A stretch of DNA of 64,000 bases from Vandammella animalimorsus (GCF_002285285.1 NZ_NSJF01000006.1:163356-227355); one strand, 5' to 3'; counted from the stretch's first letter, positions 17,263 to 26,010 are shown. Made by a program: numbers and translations. Notes: a model not told the origin generated them from the sequence alone.

Positions 17263-18527
17263 CAGTCACCACGCCTTTCACAACACAACGGCTGAAATAC
17301 GTAGCAACAATCAACGACGAAGCCCTTTCAGAATCAGCCGATCCTGAGTATGAAATCGCTTATATAGATATTGGCAATGTTGACTCACAAGGACAAATCC
17401 ACGACATAGTGAACTATCGCTATGAAGATGCACCAAGCCGTGCCCGCCGTATTGTTCGGGATGGGGATGTCATTATTTCGACGGTTCGGACTTATCTTCA
17501 GGCCATTGCGCCAATTGAGAACCCACCAGAGAATTTGATTGTTTCAACAGGCTTTGCAGTAGTAAGGCCATCGAATTTGCTTGATCCGAAGTTTTGCAAG
17601 TACGCGCTTCGCGAAAGTCAATTTCTTTGGGAAGTTGAAACCCGCTCCACCGGGGTCAGCTATCCGGCAATCAATGCATCTGATTTGGGTGAGATCAAAA
17701 TCAGCTTGCCGGATATACATTCACAACGGCGGATTGCCAACTACCTCGACCGCGAAACCGCCCGCATCGACCGCCTGATTGCCGAAAAAGAACGCATGCT
17801 GGCCTTGCTGGAAGAAAAGCGCAGCGCCCTGATCAGCCGCCTGGTCACCCGCGGCCTCAACCCCGACACCCCGCTCAAACCCTCCGGCCAGGAATGGCTG
17901 GGCGACATCCCCGCGCATTGGGAAATATGGAGACTAAAGTATATCGGACGAGTGGAGAGCGGTAGTGGATTTCCTCCAGATTATCAAGGAAATGAGAACT
18001 TCGAACTGCTATTCCTGAAGGTTTCTGATATGAACCTTCCAGGGAACGAGTACTGGATTTCGACATCCAATAATACCGTTTCCCGGGAAATGGCTCACCA
18101 GCTCTCAGCAACTGCGCTTCCATCAGGAGCTGTTGTTTACGCAAAAATTGGGGCTGCACTCCTGCTCAATAAGCGGCGAATACTGCAAAGAGAAGCATGC
18201 ATTGACAACAACATGTCTGCATTTATTCCTAGTCTTGTCACTTCGGAGTGGGCGCACGCATGGCTTTCTATTCTCGATTTTGGTGAATTTGTGAACCCTG
18301 GTGCAATCCCTTCATTTACAGAAGGGCAGCAGAAAGAGCTTCCCATGGCAGTACCTCCAATTGAAGAGCAAACAGCAATCACACGATATATTGAAGGCGC
18401 TATTGAGCAGACCGGTACATTGGTAGCAGAAATTTCGCTTTCAATCGGACTATTACGAGAACGCCGCTCCGCACTGATCACCGCCGCCGTTACCGGCAAA
18501 ATACCCCTTAAGGAGATGGACGCATGA
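17259..18527 (+). CDS. hsdS: Type I restriction-modification system specificity subunit
   Basis: A 422-residue specificity subunit with two target-recognition domains. Each domain is followed by a conserved helical spacer: 'RIANYLDRETARIDRLIAEKERMLALLEEKRSAL' at about residues 157-190 (shown in parts elsewhere), and a second copy ending 'LLRERRSALITAAVTGKI'. The central spacer is GC-rich like the host, while both recognition domains (about 17270-17730 and 17930-18440) are markedly AT-rich. This is the mosaic expected from domain exchange. It starts at GTG 17259, overlapping the hsdM stop by 4 bases; its own stop overlaps the ptuA ATG. The DNA target cannot be read from sequence. Confidence 0.95.
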   Translation: MTVTTPFTTQRLKYVATINDEALSESADPEYEIAYIDIGNVDSQGQIHDIVNYRYEDAPSRARRIVRDGDVIISTVRTYLQAIAPIENPPENLIVSTGFAVVRPSNLLDPKFCKYALRESQFLWEVETRSTGVSYPAINASDLGEIKISLPDIHSQRRIANYLDRETARIDRLIAEKERMLALLEEKRSALISRLVTRGLNPDTPLKPSGQEWLGDIPAHWEIWRLKYIGRVESGSGFPPDYQGNENFELLFLKVSDMNLPGNEYWISTSNNTVSREMAHQLSATALPSGAVVYAKIGAALLLNKRRILQREACIDNNMSAFIPSLVTSEWAHAWLSILDFGEFVNPGAIPSFTEGQQKELPMAVPPIEEQTAITRYIEGAIEQTGTLVAEISLSIGLLRERRSALITAAVTGKIPLKEMDA

Positions 18528-19732
18528 AACTAGAATCCCTTTCCCTTAAGCACTGTGGCGGCTTTGAGCAGCTTAATATTTCTTTCGAGCCGGATGCAAC
18601 GCTGATTGCTGGCGTTAACGGCGTAGGTAAGTCCACTCTACTCAAGGCTATTGGCGTCATTCTCAGCCGTGCACAACGACGAATGAATATTGCAGCGAGT
18701 CAGCCTTTATCCTTCAGTAAAGATGATATTTTTATCGGCAGTGATGACGTCCAGATAGTCGCTTCCATGGACTTTAATGGAAGAAAGATTTGCGCAGACT
18801 ACTTGCAAAGTGCGAACGTAAAAGCGAGAAAAAAGTTTGACCTGTTAGGCGCAACTCCGGAGAAAGCGACAGCCGAATGCTTGGGAGTGTATTTTTCGCC
18901 CAAACGCCAATTACCCGGTCAGCCGCGTAACTTGCCCGAAGCCAAGCCCTTTGCCCCGTCCATTGCCTATGACCGCGCTCTGCATGATCGCGAGGTAGAG
19001 CTACGCGAGTTCATGCATTGGTTCCGTACCCAGGAGAAGCTGGGCGCGGACAATGAACCGCATCGCCTCAAGGTGCTGGATGCACTGCGAGCCGTGGTCA
19101 GCGACCTTATGCCTGAGTTCAGCAATCTGCGCATCCAAGAGCAACCGCGCCTTGGCTTTTTGGTAGACAAGCGTGGTCAGCCTTTTTACCTGCACCAGCT
19201 CTCCGATGGTGAACGAGGCCTGCTGGCTTTGGTGTTCGATCTTACCCGGCGCTTGGCCATTGCCAACCCGAACAGCGACGACCCGATTGCCGAAGGTACA
19301 GCGCTGGTTTTGATCGACGAAATCGAATTGCACTTGCATCCGAAGTGGCAGCGTGATGTGCTGCAGCGTTTGTGTGACACGTTTAAGGCTTGCCAGTTTG
19401 TGGTAACAACGCATTCCCCATTGGTATTGGGTGAAGTGGAAGCGCGTTGTATTCGTTTTCTTGCGATTCAGGAAGACGGCAAGATTGGCGTAACCACGCC
19501 TACAGAAGCTTTTGGTCTGGATGCCAACCGAATTTTGCAGGAGCACATGGGGGCGCGAATACGTAATCAAAAAATGGATGAAGAGCTAAAAAACCTTTTT
19601 CGATTGATTGACGACGAGAATTTTGATGAGGCTCGCAAGGCTATTAAGAAATTGGAGGATAGTCTCGGGGGAAATGAACCTGAATTGACTCGTGCCAGTT
19701 CGCTGATTCATTTTTTGGAAGGAGCGGATTAG
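18524..19732 (+). CDS. ptuA: Septu-type AAA ATPase (PtuA-like)
   Basis: A 402-residue ABC/SMC-like ATPase: Walker A 'GVNGVGKST' at residues 30-38, signature 'LSDGERG' at 226-232, Walker B 'LVLIDEIELHLHP' with D265-E266, and switch histidine in 'VVTTHSPLVL'. The C-terminal helical region ('DDENFDEARKAIKKLEDSLG') resembles Septu/retron-Ec78-associated PtuA ATPases. The next gene is a TIGR02646-type HNH nuclease, the usual PtuB partner, which supports a Septu anti-phage pair. It starts at ATGA overlapping hsdS and ends one base into ptuB. GC content is clearly below that of hsdM. No reverse transcriptase or msr/msd is present, so this is not a retron. Phage defence is inferred from family and context. 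Confidence 0.85.
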   Translation: MKLESLSLKHCGGFEQLNISFEPDATLIAGVNGVGKSTLLKAIGVILSRAQRRMNIAASQPLSFSKDDIFIGSDDVQIVASMDFNGRKICADYLQSANVKARKKFDLLGATPEKATAECLGVYFSPKRQLPGQPRNLPEAKPFAPSIAYDRALHDREVELREFMHWFRTQEKLGADNEPHRLKVLDALRAVVSDLMPEFSNLRIQEQPRLGFLVDKRGQPFYLHQLSDGERGLLALVFDLTRRLAIANPNSDDPIAEGTALVLIDEIELHLHPKWQRDVLQRLCDTFKACQFVVTTHSPLVLGEVEARCIRFLAIQEDGKIGVTTPTEAFGLDANRILQEHMGARIRNQKMDEELKNLFRLIDDENFDEARKAIKKLEDSLGGNEPELTRASSLIHFLEGAD

Positions 19733-20361
19733 TGCGAACTATTCAAAAAGGGAGCGAGCCTCGCAGCCTAACCCAACATAGAAAGCAGGCAGATGCAAGT
19801 TATGACAACTATGCCGATAAAGATGTTTTGCGGCAGGCTTTGGTGGCTGAACAGCGTGGCTTGTGTTGTTACTGTCAATCACGTATCCGTGCCACTTCTG
19901 ATGGCATGAAAATAGAGCACTGGCAATGTCAATCCGATTATCCAGAAAGACAGCTTGACTTCAGTAACATGCATGGTGCATGCAAGGGTAATGAAGGGCA
20001 ACCTATTAAAAACCAGCACTGCGATACCCGCAAAGGTAATAACGATCTTTGCTTTAGCGTATGCGATCCTGCGCAACCTATTGAGAACAGGATTAAATTT
20101 TTGGGGAATGGCATAATCATGGCAGATAATGCAAATATTGATCAGCAAATTAATGATGTGCTGAACCTTAATCAGGGGATATTGGTTGCAAATCGAAAAG
20201 CAGTGCTTGAAGCATTTCAGCAAAGGCTTCAACGCGGCAGCCGCATTAACCCAGTGCGTGAGCTACCGAATTGGGATGGCAGTCAGCCCGGAGAGTTGCC
20301 TGAGTTTGCACAAGTTGTTGTTTACTGGTTAAGAAAAAAACAAGCGAGGGCTACCTCATGA
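19732..20361 (+). CDS. ptuB: Septu-type HNH endonuclease (PtuB-like, TIGR02646 family)
   Basis: A 209-residue nuclease with the hallmarks of the PtuB / retron-associated HNH family: 'LCCYCQSRI' (C45-C48), 'IEHWQCQS' with E62-H63, 'LDFSNMHGACKGNEGQ' with N79, and 'HCDTRKGN' at 96-103. Together these give the H-N-H active site and zinc-like cysteines. The likely start is GTG 19732 with 'AAGGAG' upstream; it overlaps the ptuA stop by one base. Its stop overlaps the hsdR ATG by 4 bases. In characterised Septu systems PtuA and PtuB form a complex whose nuclease acts after phage infection; that activity is inferred here. It is AT-rich relative to the host. Confidence 0.85.
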   Translation: MRTIQKGSEPRSLTQHRKQADASYDNYADKDVLRQALVAEQRGLCCYCQSRIRATSDGMKIEHWQCQSDYPERQLDFSNMHGACKGNEGQPIKNQHCDTRKGNNDLCFSVCDPAQPIENRIKFLGNGIIMADNANIDQQINDVLNLNQGILVANRKAVLEAFQQRLQRGSRINPVRELPNWDGSQPGELPEFAQVVVYWLRKKQARATS

Positions 20362-23264
20362 AACCCACCTCTGAAGCCGCTTTCGAATCTGCCATTGAGG
20401 CATCGCTGCTGGCCGGTGGTTATACGCAGCTTGCGGCCAGGGGTTTTGACCGTGAACGGGCGATTTTTCCGGAAGAGGCGCTGGCCTTTATCCGCGCGAC
20501 GCAGGGCGCGACCTGGGACAAGCTAGCGGCTGTGCATGGCGAGCAAACCGGCGCGCGGGTGCTGGAGTCGCTGTGCAAATGGCTGGATACGCATGGCGCG
20601 TTGGCGACCTTGCGCCACGGTTTTAAATGCTATGGCCGCACCTTGCATATGGCCTATTTCCGCCCGGCGCATGGCTTGAATCCGGCGCTGGAGGCGCATT
20701 ATCAGGCCAACCGCCTGGGGTTGACGCGGCAATTGCGCTTCAGCCCCAAGTCGGAACAGTCGCTGGATGTGGTGTTGTCGCTCAACGGTATTCCGGTGGT
20801 GACGCTGGAGCTGAAAAACCCCTTGAGCGGGCAGACGGTGGCCGATGCCATGCGCCAATACCGCCACGACCGCGATCCGCGCGAGCCGATTTTTGTGTTT
20901 TCCAAACGCGCGCTGGTGCATTTTGCGCTGGATACCGAAGAAGCGCATATGACCACCTGTCTGGCAGGCAGCGCCACGCGCTTTCTGCCGTTTAACCGTG
21001 GTTTTGACGGCGGCGCGGGCAACCCGCCCGACAGCGCCGGGCGCAATTACAAAACCGCCTATTTGTGGGAAGAGGTCTTGCAACGCGACAGCCTGCTGGA
21101 TTTGCTGGCGCGTTTTTTGCATTTGCATGTCGAAGAAAAAACCGGCGACGATGGCAAAAAGCTGCGCAAGGAAAGCCTGATTTTCCCGCGTTATCACCAG
21201 TGGCAGGCGGTGCGGCAGATGGTGGCAGCGGCCGCCCGCGAAGGGGTGGGGCATAACTATTTGATTGAGCACTCGGCAGGCAGCGGCAAAAGCAACACCA
21301 TCGCCTGGCTGGCGCACCGGCTCTCCAGCCTGCACAACGCCCGGGATGAGCGGGTGTTTGACAGCGTGGTGGTGATTACCGACCGCGTGGTGCTGGATCG
21401 CCAGTTGCAAAACACCATTTACCAGTTCGAGCACCGTCAGGGCGTGGTGCAGAAAATCGACGAGGATTCGCGCCAATTGGCCGAGGCGCTGGAAGCCGGC
21501 GTGCCCATCATCATCACCACGCTGCAAAAATTCCCGTTTGTGTCCGAGCAACTGGCGCGCCTTAATGAAGCGCGCGGCGAGGCGGGCAGCCACCTGCCCA
21601 CGCGCAAATACGCGGTCATCGTGGATGAAGCCCACAGCTCGCAATCGGGCGAGACCGTGACGGAGCTCAAAGGCGTGCTGGGCGGCGCGGCGCTGCGCCA
21701 GCAGGCACAAATCATGGCCGAGGAAGAGGGCGAGGCCGAGCTGGAGCGGCTGTTTCGCAGCATGGCCCAGCGCGGCCGCCAGCCTAATATCAGCTTTTTT
21801 GCCTTTACCGCCACCCCCAAGCACAAAACGCTGGCGATATTCGGGCGCGGCGGCGAGCCCTTCCACCGCTACACCATGCGCCAGGCCATTGAAGAGGGCT
21901 TTATCGAAGACGTGCTCAAGCACTATGTCAGCTACAAGACCTATTACAAGCTGATCAAAAATGCCGAGGACGACCCCAATGTCGAGCGCAAAAAGGCGGC
22001 CAAGGCGCTGGCGCGTTTCCTGCGCCTGCATCCGCACAATATCGGCCAGAAAACCGAAGTGATGGTGGAGCATTTCCAGCAATTCACCCGCCACAAAATC
22101 GGCGGGCGCGCCAAGGCCATGGTGGTGACCGGCTCGCGGCTGGAAGCGGTGCGCTACAAGCAGGAGTTCGACCGCTATATCCGCGAAAAAGGCTATGCCA
22201 TCAAAAGCCTGGTGGCGTTTTCCGGCGCGGTGGATGACGACAAAATCCCGCAAAAGCAATACACCGAAGTCGAAATGAACGGCGGGCTGAAGGAAAAAGA
22301 CCTGCCCGACACCTTCGCCAAGCCGGATTTCCGCGTGCTGCTGGTGGCGGAAAAATACCAGACCGGTTTTGACCAGCCGCAGTTGCACACTCTGTATGTG
22401 GACAAGCGCCTGGCCGGGATTCAGGCGGTGCAGACGCTCTCGCGCCTCAACCGCACCCACCCGCTCAAGGAAGATACCTTCGTGCTGGATTTTGCCAACG
22501 ACCCTGCCGATATTCAGGAAGCCTTCCGCCAGTATTACGAAGGCGCGGTGATGGGTGAGGCGGTTGACCCCGACCGGCTTTATGAAATCAAGGCCGAGCT
22601 GGATGCCTCGGGCATTTATCTGCAAACCGAAGTGGCCGAATTTGCGCGCGTGTTCTTCGCCCCCAAACGCCGCCAAAGCCCCGGCGACCATAGGGCCATG
22701 AATGCCCTGATTGACCTGGCTACGGCGCGTTTCCGGCAGTTGCAGGAAAGCGCAGAAGAAGAGGCCGAACTATGGCGCGGCAAACTGCAAGCCTTTCGCA
22801 ACCTGTACAGCTTTTTGAGCCAGGTCATTCCCTATCAGGACAGCGACCTGGAAAAACTGTTCACCTACCTGCGGCATCTGGCGCTGAAACTGCCCAAGCG
22901 CACAAGCGGACCGGGCTACCAGTTTGATGAAGAAGTCGAACTCGATTACTACCGCCTGCAAAAAATCAGCGAAGGCTCAATCAGCCTGAACGAAGGCGAT
23001 GCCAAACCGCTGGACGGCCCGCGCGAAGTAGGCTCGGGCATGGTGCGCGAAGAACAGGTACCGCTCTCGCGTTTGATCGACATCATCAACGAGCGCTTCG
23101 GCGGCGAACTCAATGAGGCCGACCAATTGTTTTTCGACCAGATTGCCGAGGCCGCCAGCCAGAACGAAACCCTGCAAAAAGCCGCCGAAGTCAACCCGCT
23201 GGACAAATTTCAGCTCGTTTTCCCCAGGTGTTGGAATCGCTCTTCATTGAGCGCATGGAGTTGA
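20358..23264 (+). CDS. hsdR: Type I restriction endonuclease R subunit, frameshifted near its 3' end
   Basis: 968 residues are readable. The N-terminal PD-(D/E)xK nuclease has 'VVTLELKNP' (E151, K153). The SF2 translocase has 'SAGSGKS' (306-312), 'DEAHSSQ' (423) and 'FTATPK'. A helical C-terminal region follows. At 23218-23225 (TTTTCCCC) the frame leaves the homologous path: the annotated frame ends in 'PRCWNRSSLSAWS'. The -1 frame instead continues 'PQVLESLFIERMELNEELF' and on to a TAG at 23378-23380, giving about 1007 residues in total. A one-base loss in the C-run, a sequencing error or a frameshift site could explain it. The ATG overlaps the ptuB stop by 4 bases. The restriction activity of the truncated protein is uncertain. 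Confidence 0.92.
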   Translation: MKPTSEAAFESAIEASLLAGGYTQLAARGFDRERAIFPEEALAFIRATQGATWDKLAAVHGEQTGARVLESLCKWLDTHGALATLRHGFKCYGRTLHMAYFRPAHGLNPALEAHYQANRLGLTRQLRFSPKSEQSLDVVLSLNGIPVVTLELKNPLSGQTVADAMRQYRHDRDPREPIFVFSKRALVHFALDTEEAHMTTCLAGSATRFLPFNRGFDGGAGNPPDSAGRNYKTAYLWEEVLQRDSLLDLLARFLHLHVEEKTGDDGKKLRKESLIFPRYHQWQAVRQMVAAAAREGVGHNYLIEHSAGSGKSNTIAWLAHRLSSLHNARDERVFDSVVVITDRVVLDRQLQNTIYQFEHRQGVVQKIDEDSRQLAEALEAGVPIIITTLQKFPFVSEQLARLNEARGEAGSHLPTRKYAVIVDEAHSSQSGETVTELKGVLGGAALRQQAQIMAEEEGEAELERLFRSMAQRGRQPNISFFAFTATPKHKTLAIFGRGGEPFHRYTMRQAIEEGFIEDVLKHYVSYKTYYKLIKNAEDDPNVERKKAAKALARFLRLHPHNIGQKTEVMVEHFQQFTRHKIGGRAKAMVVTGSRLEAVRYKQEFDRYIREKGYAIKSLVAFSGAVDDDKIPQKQYTEVEMNGGLKEKDLPDTFAKPDFRVLLVAEKYQTGFDQPQLHTLYVDKRLAGIQAVQTLSRLNRTHPLKEDTFVLDFANDPADIQEAFRQYYEGAVMGEAVDPDRLYEIKAELDASGIYLQTEVAEFARVFFAPKRRQSPGDHRAMNALIDLATARFRQLQESAEEEAELWRGKLQAFRNLYSFLSQVIPYQDSDLEKLFTYLRHLALKLPKRTSGPGYQFDEEVELDYYRLQKISEGSISLNEGDAKPLDGPREVGSGMVREEQVPLSRLIDIINERFGGELNEADQLFFDQIAEAASQNETLQKAAEVNPLDKFQLVFPRCWNRSSLSAWS

Positions 23265-23380
23265 ATGAAGAATTGTTCAGCGACTACATGAGCAAGCCGG
23301 ACATGCAGGAGCTGGTTTCCAAGTGGCTGGGCGGCCAGGTTTATGAGCGGTTCTCTGGGATGAAGCGACCCGCTTCTTAG
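23218..23380 (+). other. Frameshift point and displaced C-terminal tail of hsdR
   Basis: From 23225 the -1 frame encodes about 51 further residues ('QVLESLFIERMELNEELF...KPDMQELVSKWLGGQVYE') that fit the expected end of HsdR, ending at TAG 23378-23380. The junction T-TTC-CCC (23219-23225) formally matches an X-XXY-YYZ slippery heptamer. Only a weak 5-bp hairpin (23238-23253) follows, so a plain one-base deletion in the C-run is the simpler reading. Confidence 0.8.
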
Positions 23381-23477
23381 AGCAAGCAAGCTCTCCTTTT
23401 TGGAAGGCCCATCATCAAAAGATCAGGGACACTAAAAACGATAAATCCTGGTTTTCCCTTACCGTCTAAGTGCGCAT

Positions 23478-25031
23478 TCAGCGCTCCAGCAGGCGCTCGC
23501 GTTGGGTGCGTTGCTGTTCTTGTTCGGCCAGGGCTGCCGGGGTTTGCAGGCGGGCGGCGGGCAGTTCGATGGTGAACTGTGAGCCGCTGCCGGGGGTGCT
23601 CTGGATGTGGAGCTGGCCACCGTGGCGCTGCACGACGTGTTTGACGATGGCAAGCCCCAGCCCGGTGCCACCAGTTCCGCGTGAGCGGCTGCGGTCGATG
23701 CGGTAGAAGCGCTCGGTCAGGCGCGGCAGGTGTTCGGCGGCGATGCCTGGGCCGCTGTCTTGCACGGTAAAGCGGGCGCTGCCGTCGGCCAGCCAGCGCC
23801 AGTGCAGGTCGATGCGCCCGCCGGCCGGGGTGTAGCGCACGGCGTTGGCGATCAGGTTGGAGAAGGCGCTGTGGATTTCCTTGTCGGCCCCGGCAATGCG
23901 GCCGGGCTGTTCTGGCCATGCCGGGCTGGGCTGGGCTGGCGCAAAGTCCAGTTGCAGGCCCTGGCTGTCGTCGGCGTAGTGCAGTGTGATGCGGTGCTGG
24001 GGCTGGCCGCCGGTGTTCGATGTGGCAGTCGATGCCGCAGTCGATGTGGCCGACGCTGCCGCAGCGCCAGTGCCAGCGCCTGCTGGCAGCGCCGCCAGCG
24101 AGGCCGAGAGGGCCAGCGCCTCGTCGCGGCAGCGCAGCAGCATGGTTTGCACTTCGATGAATTCGCCCAGGCTGGGCAGCGGGCTGCCTTCCAGGCGCGA
24201 GAGGGTCAGCAAGTCCTCCACCAGCACTTGCATGCGCTGGGTCTGTTGGCGCATGCGGCCGTAGTAGTGCATGCACTGCTCGGGCGTCAGTGGCAGGGTT
24301 TGCAGGGTTTCGACGTAACCGGCGAAGATGGTCAGCGGGGTGCGGATTTCGTGCGAGACGTTGGCGATGAAGTCGCGCCGCATGGCTTCGTTGTGTTGCA
24401 CATGGGTTTCGTCTTGCGACAGCAGCAGGCGCTTGCCCTCGCCGTAGGGGAAGATTTGCACGGCCAGTCTGCTGCGCCCGGGCAGGCCGTGCGCGTCCAG
24501 GCTACGCCCGTCCATGTGCAGGCGTTCGCGGAAGTCGCCCACGGTGCAGTAGCTGGCAAATTCGGGGTCGCGCACCAGGGTCAGCAGGTTTTGCCCTAGG
24601 TCTTTGTGCGCGTCGAGGCCGAAGTGCGCACAGGCCTGGCCATCCAACCATTCGATGGCCCATTGCGCATCGAGCAACATCACGCCATTGGGCGTTGCCT
24701 GGATGGCCTGGCGCAGCTCTTGCAGGTTGCCCTGCAATTGGGCCTGGCTGCTCTGGTGCTGTTGCTGGCGCTTGCGCCAGAAGTACTGCAGCTCGGCCCA
24801 GATGCCAAACAGGCGCGGCGCTGGCTGCTCGGCTGACGGCGCGGGCGACTCGGCTGGCAGGCCATCGCGGCGCAGCCAGCGCAGCAGCCGCGCTTGCTGC
24901 CAGGCCTGCCACAGCCACCACAGCCAGGCGGCGCACCAGGCGCCCAGCAGCGCCAGCCAGCCCTGACCGCTCAGCCACAGCAGCGCCAGCGCGGCGGCCA
25001 GTTGCACCCAGAAAAAGGACCACCAGCGCAT
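23478..25031 (-). CDS. phoR: Phosphate-regulon sensor histidine kinase
   Basis: A 517-residue sensor kinase starting 'MRWWSFFWVQLAAALALLWL', with two N-terminal membrane helices and almost no periplasmic loop, as in PhoR. A PAS domain ('ATPNGVMLLDAQWAIEWL') follows. The dimerisation domain has the phosphorylated histidine in 'ANVSHEIRTPLT', and the ATPase domain has 'NLIANAVRYTP', 'DSGPGI' and 'GTGLGLAIVKHV'. A serine/alanine/threonine low-complexity insert of about 25 residues lies between the last two domains. The start at 25031 was preferred because residues upstream in frame are low-complexity shadow. The usual partner phoB is not adjacent: the gene upstream is a TRIC-type channel. It converges with hsdR, whose island ends about 100 bases away. 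Confidence 0.93.
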   Translation of the reverse strand: MRWWSFFWVQLAAALALLWLSGQGWLALLGAWCAAWLWWLWQAWQQARLLRWLRRDGLPAESPAPSAEQPAPRLFGIWAELQYFWRKRQQQHQSSQAQLQGNLQELRQAIQATPNGVMLLDAQWAIEWLDGQACAHFGLDAHKDLGQNLLTLVRDPEFASYCTVGDFRERLHMDGRSLDAHGLPGRSRLAVQIFPYGEGKRLLLSQDETHVQHNEAMRRDFIANVSHEIRTPLTIFAGYVETLQTLPLTPEQCMHYYGRMRQQTQRMQVLVEDLLTLSRLEGSPLPSLGEFIEVQTMLLRCRDEALALSASLAALPAGAGTGAAAASATSTAASTATSNTGGQPQHRITLHYADDSQGLQLDFAPAQPSPAWPEQPGRIAGADKEIHSAFSNLIANAVRYTPAGGRIDLHWRWLADGSARFTVQDSGPGIAAEHLPRLTERFYRIDRSRSRGTGGTGLGLAIVKHVVQRHGGQLHIQSTPGSGSQFTIELPAARLQTPAALAEQEQQRTQRERLLER

Positions 25032-25069
25032 TAGCGGGCCTCTTGCACACGATGGCGCGCGCGGGCACT

Positions 25070-25099
25070 CATGGGCGCTCCAGTCATGGGCGCTCCAGA
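25070..25099. repeat. 15-bp tandem duplication at the TRIC gene stop
   Basis: CATGGGCGCTCCAGT is followed directly by CATGGGCGCTCCAGA. The duplication covers the stop codon of the TRIC-type gene, so the coding end is preserved; it looks like a slippage product. Confidence 0.85.
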
Positions 25100-25740
25100 C
25101 CGCCGAAGCTGGGCAGATGCCAGTGCCAGCGCAGCGCCGCCAGGCGGATGAGCAGCGTGACCACCATGCAGGCCAGCATGGCCCAGCGCGCATCGCCCCA
25201 CCAGGCGTGGCTGAGCACCAGCACCAGGCCGCCGGCGATGCCGGCCGTGGCATAGACCTCGCGGCACAGCACCATGGGCACTTCGCGCGCGAGCACGTCG
25301 CGGATCATGCCGCCGCCCACGCCGGTGAGCACGCCCATGGCCACGGCGACGATGCCCGGCGCGCCCAGCTGCAAGGCCTTGTTGGCGCCAATGGCCGTGA
25401 AGGTGGCCAGGCCCAGGGCATCGGCGCGCAGCAGTAGCCAGCCCACACGCTCGTGCGAGAGCGGGCGCAGCAATGGCACGGCCAGCACGCAGGTGGCCAC
25501 GATCAGCATCAGGTATTCGGGCTGGGTGACCCAGAACACCGGGCGCACGCCCAGCACCAGGTCGCGGATGGTGCCGCCGCCAATGGCGGTGACTGTGGCC
25601 AGCACCAGCAGGCCAAAGCCGTCCATGTGCAAGCGGCGCGCCAGCAGCACGCCGCTGAGTGCGAATACCACGGTGCCCATCAGATCCAGGCTGTAGAGCA
25701 GGCGGTCGGGCATGGCGGCTTGAAGCAAGGCGTCGTTCAT
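25084..25740 (-). CDS. TRIC-type (UPF0126) membrane channel protein
   Basis: A 218-residue protein with about seven membrane helices and two copies of the glycine-rich UPF0126/TRIC repeat: 'AIGGGTIRDLVLG' near residue 50 and 'GVGGGMIRDVLARE' near residue 140. The duplicated domain is typical of prokaryotic TRIC-like and YadS/YicG proteins, proposed to pass monovalent cations or small amino acids such as glycine. It lies in the same direction as phoR, 52 bases upstream of it, and may share a transcript. No functional link to phosphate sensing is evident. Confidence 0.9.
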   Translation of the reverse strand: MNDALLQAAMPDRLLYSLDLMGTVVFALSGVLLARRLHMDGFGLLVLATVTAIGGGTIRDLVLGVRPVFWVTQPEYLMLIVATCVLAVPLLRPLSHERVGWLLLRADALGLATFTAIGANKALQLGAPGIVAVAMGVLTGVGGGMIRDVLAREVPMVLCREVYATAGIAGGLVLVLSHAWWGDARWAMLACMVVTLLIRLAALRWHWHLPSFGGLERP

Positions 25741-25846
25741 GGGGGCAGTGTGAAGAATGGGCTAAACAGGCCTGGAGAGCCTGCGCATGGTGTCTGCGCA
25801 GGGCCTTTGCCAAGTATCGGGGCAAACCGGGGCTGCGCTGCCGCTC

Positions 25847-26010
25847 AGAGCCTGTTCAAAATCTCGGCGCGAGTGGGCAAGAAGCGGTTTGGGGTGGGCT
25901 GCAAGGCGCAAAACGCAGCCATAGCTGGGGCTATGGCGAGGCTTTGCGGGCGCAGCAGAGCGCCCAAATCCGCTCTCTTGACCGCCGTGCAAAGATTTTG
26001 AACAGGCTCT
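25847..26010. repeat. Palindromic dispersed repeat, family A copy 1
   Basis: A 164-bp element bounded by 18-bp perfect inverted ends (AGAGCCTGTTCAAAATCT / AGATTTTGAACAGGCTCT). The arms stay imperfectly complementary all the way to a central hairpin, GCCATAGC-TGGG-GCTATGGC, so the whole element is one long imperfect palindrome. 'TCA' or 'CTCA' lies next to both ends. Near-identical copies occur at 31694 and 47771. It contains no gene and looks MITE-like; the source transposon is not in the window. The remaining bases between the TRIC gene and the liv operon (25741-25846, 26011-26195) show no gene. Confidence 0.92.

Noticed and set aside
18524..20361. Retron of the Ec78 type
   Set aside because: The ATPase and HNH partners fit, but there is no reverse transcriptase gene and no msr/msd-like inverted repeat nearby, so a Septu pair is the better call.
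23218..23264. Programmed frameshift in hsdR as firm call
   Set aside because: The heptamer fits formally, but the only downstream structure is a 5-bp hairpin 12 bases away; a one-base deletion is simpler.
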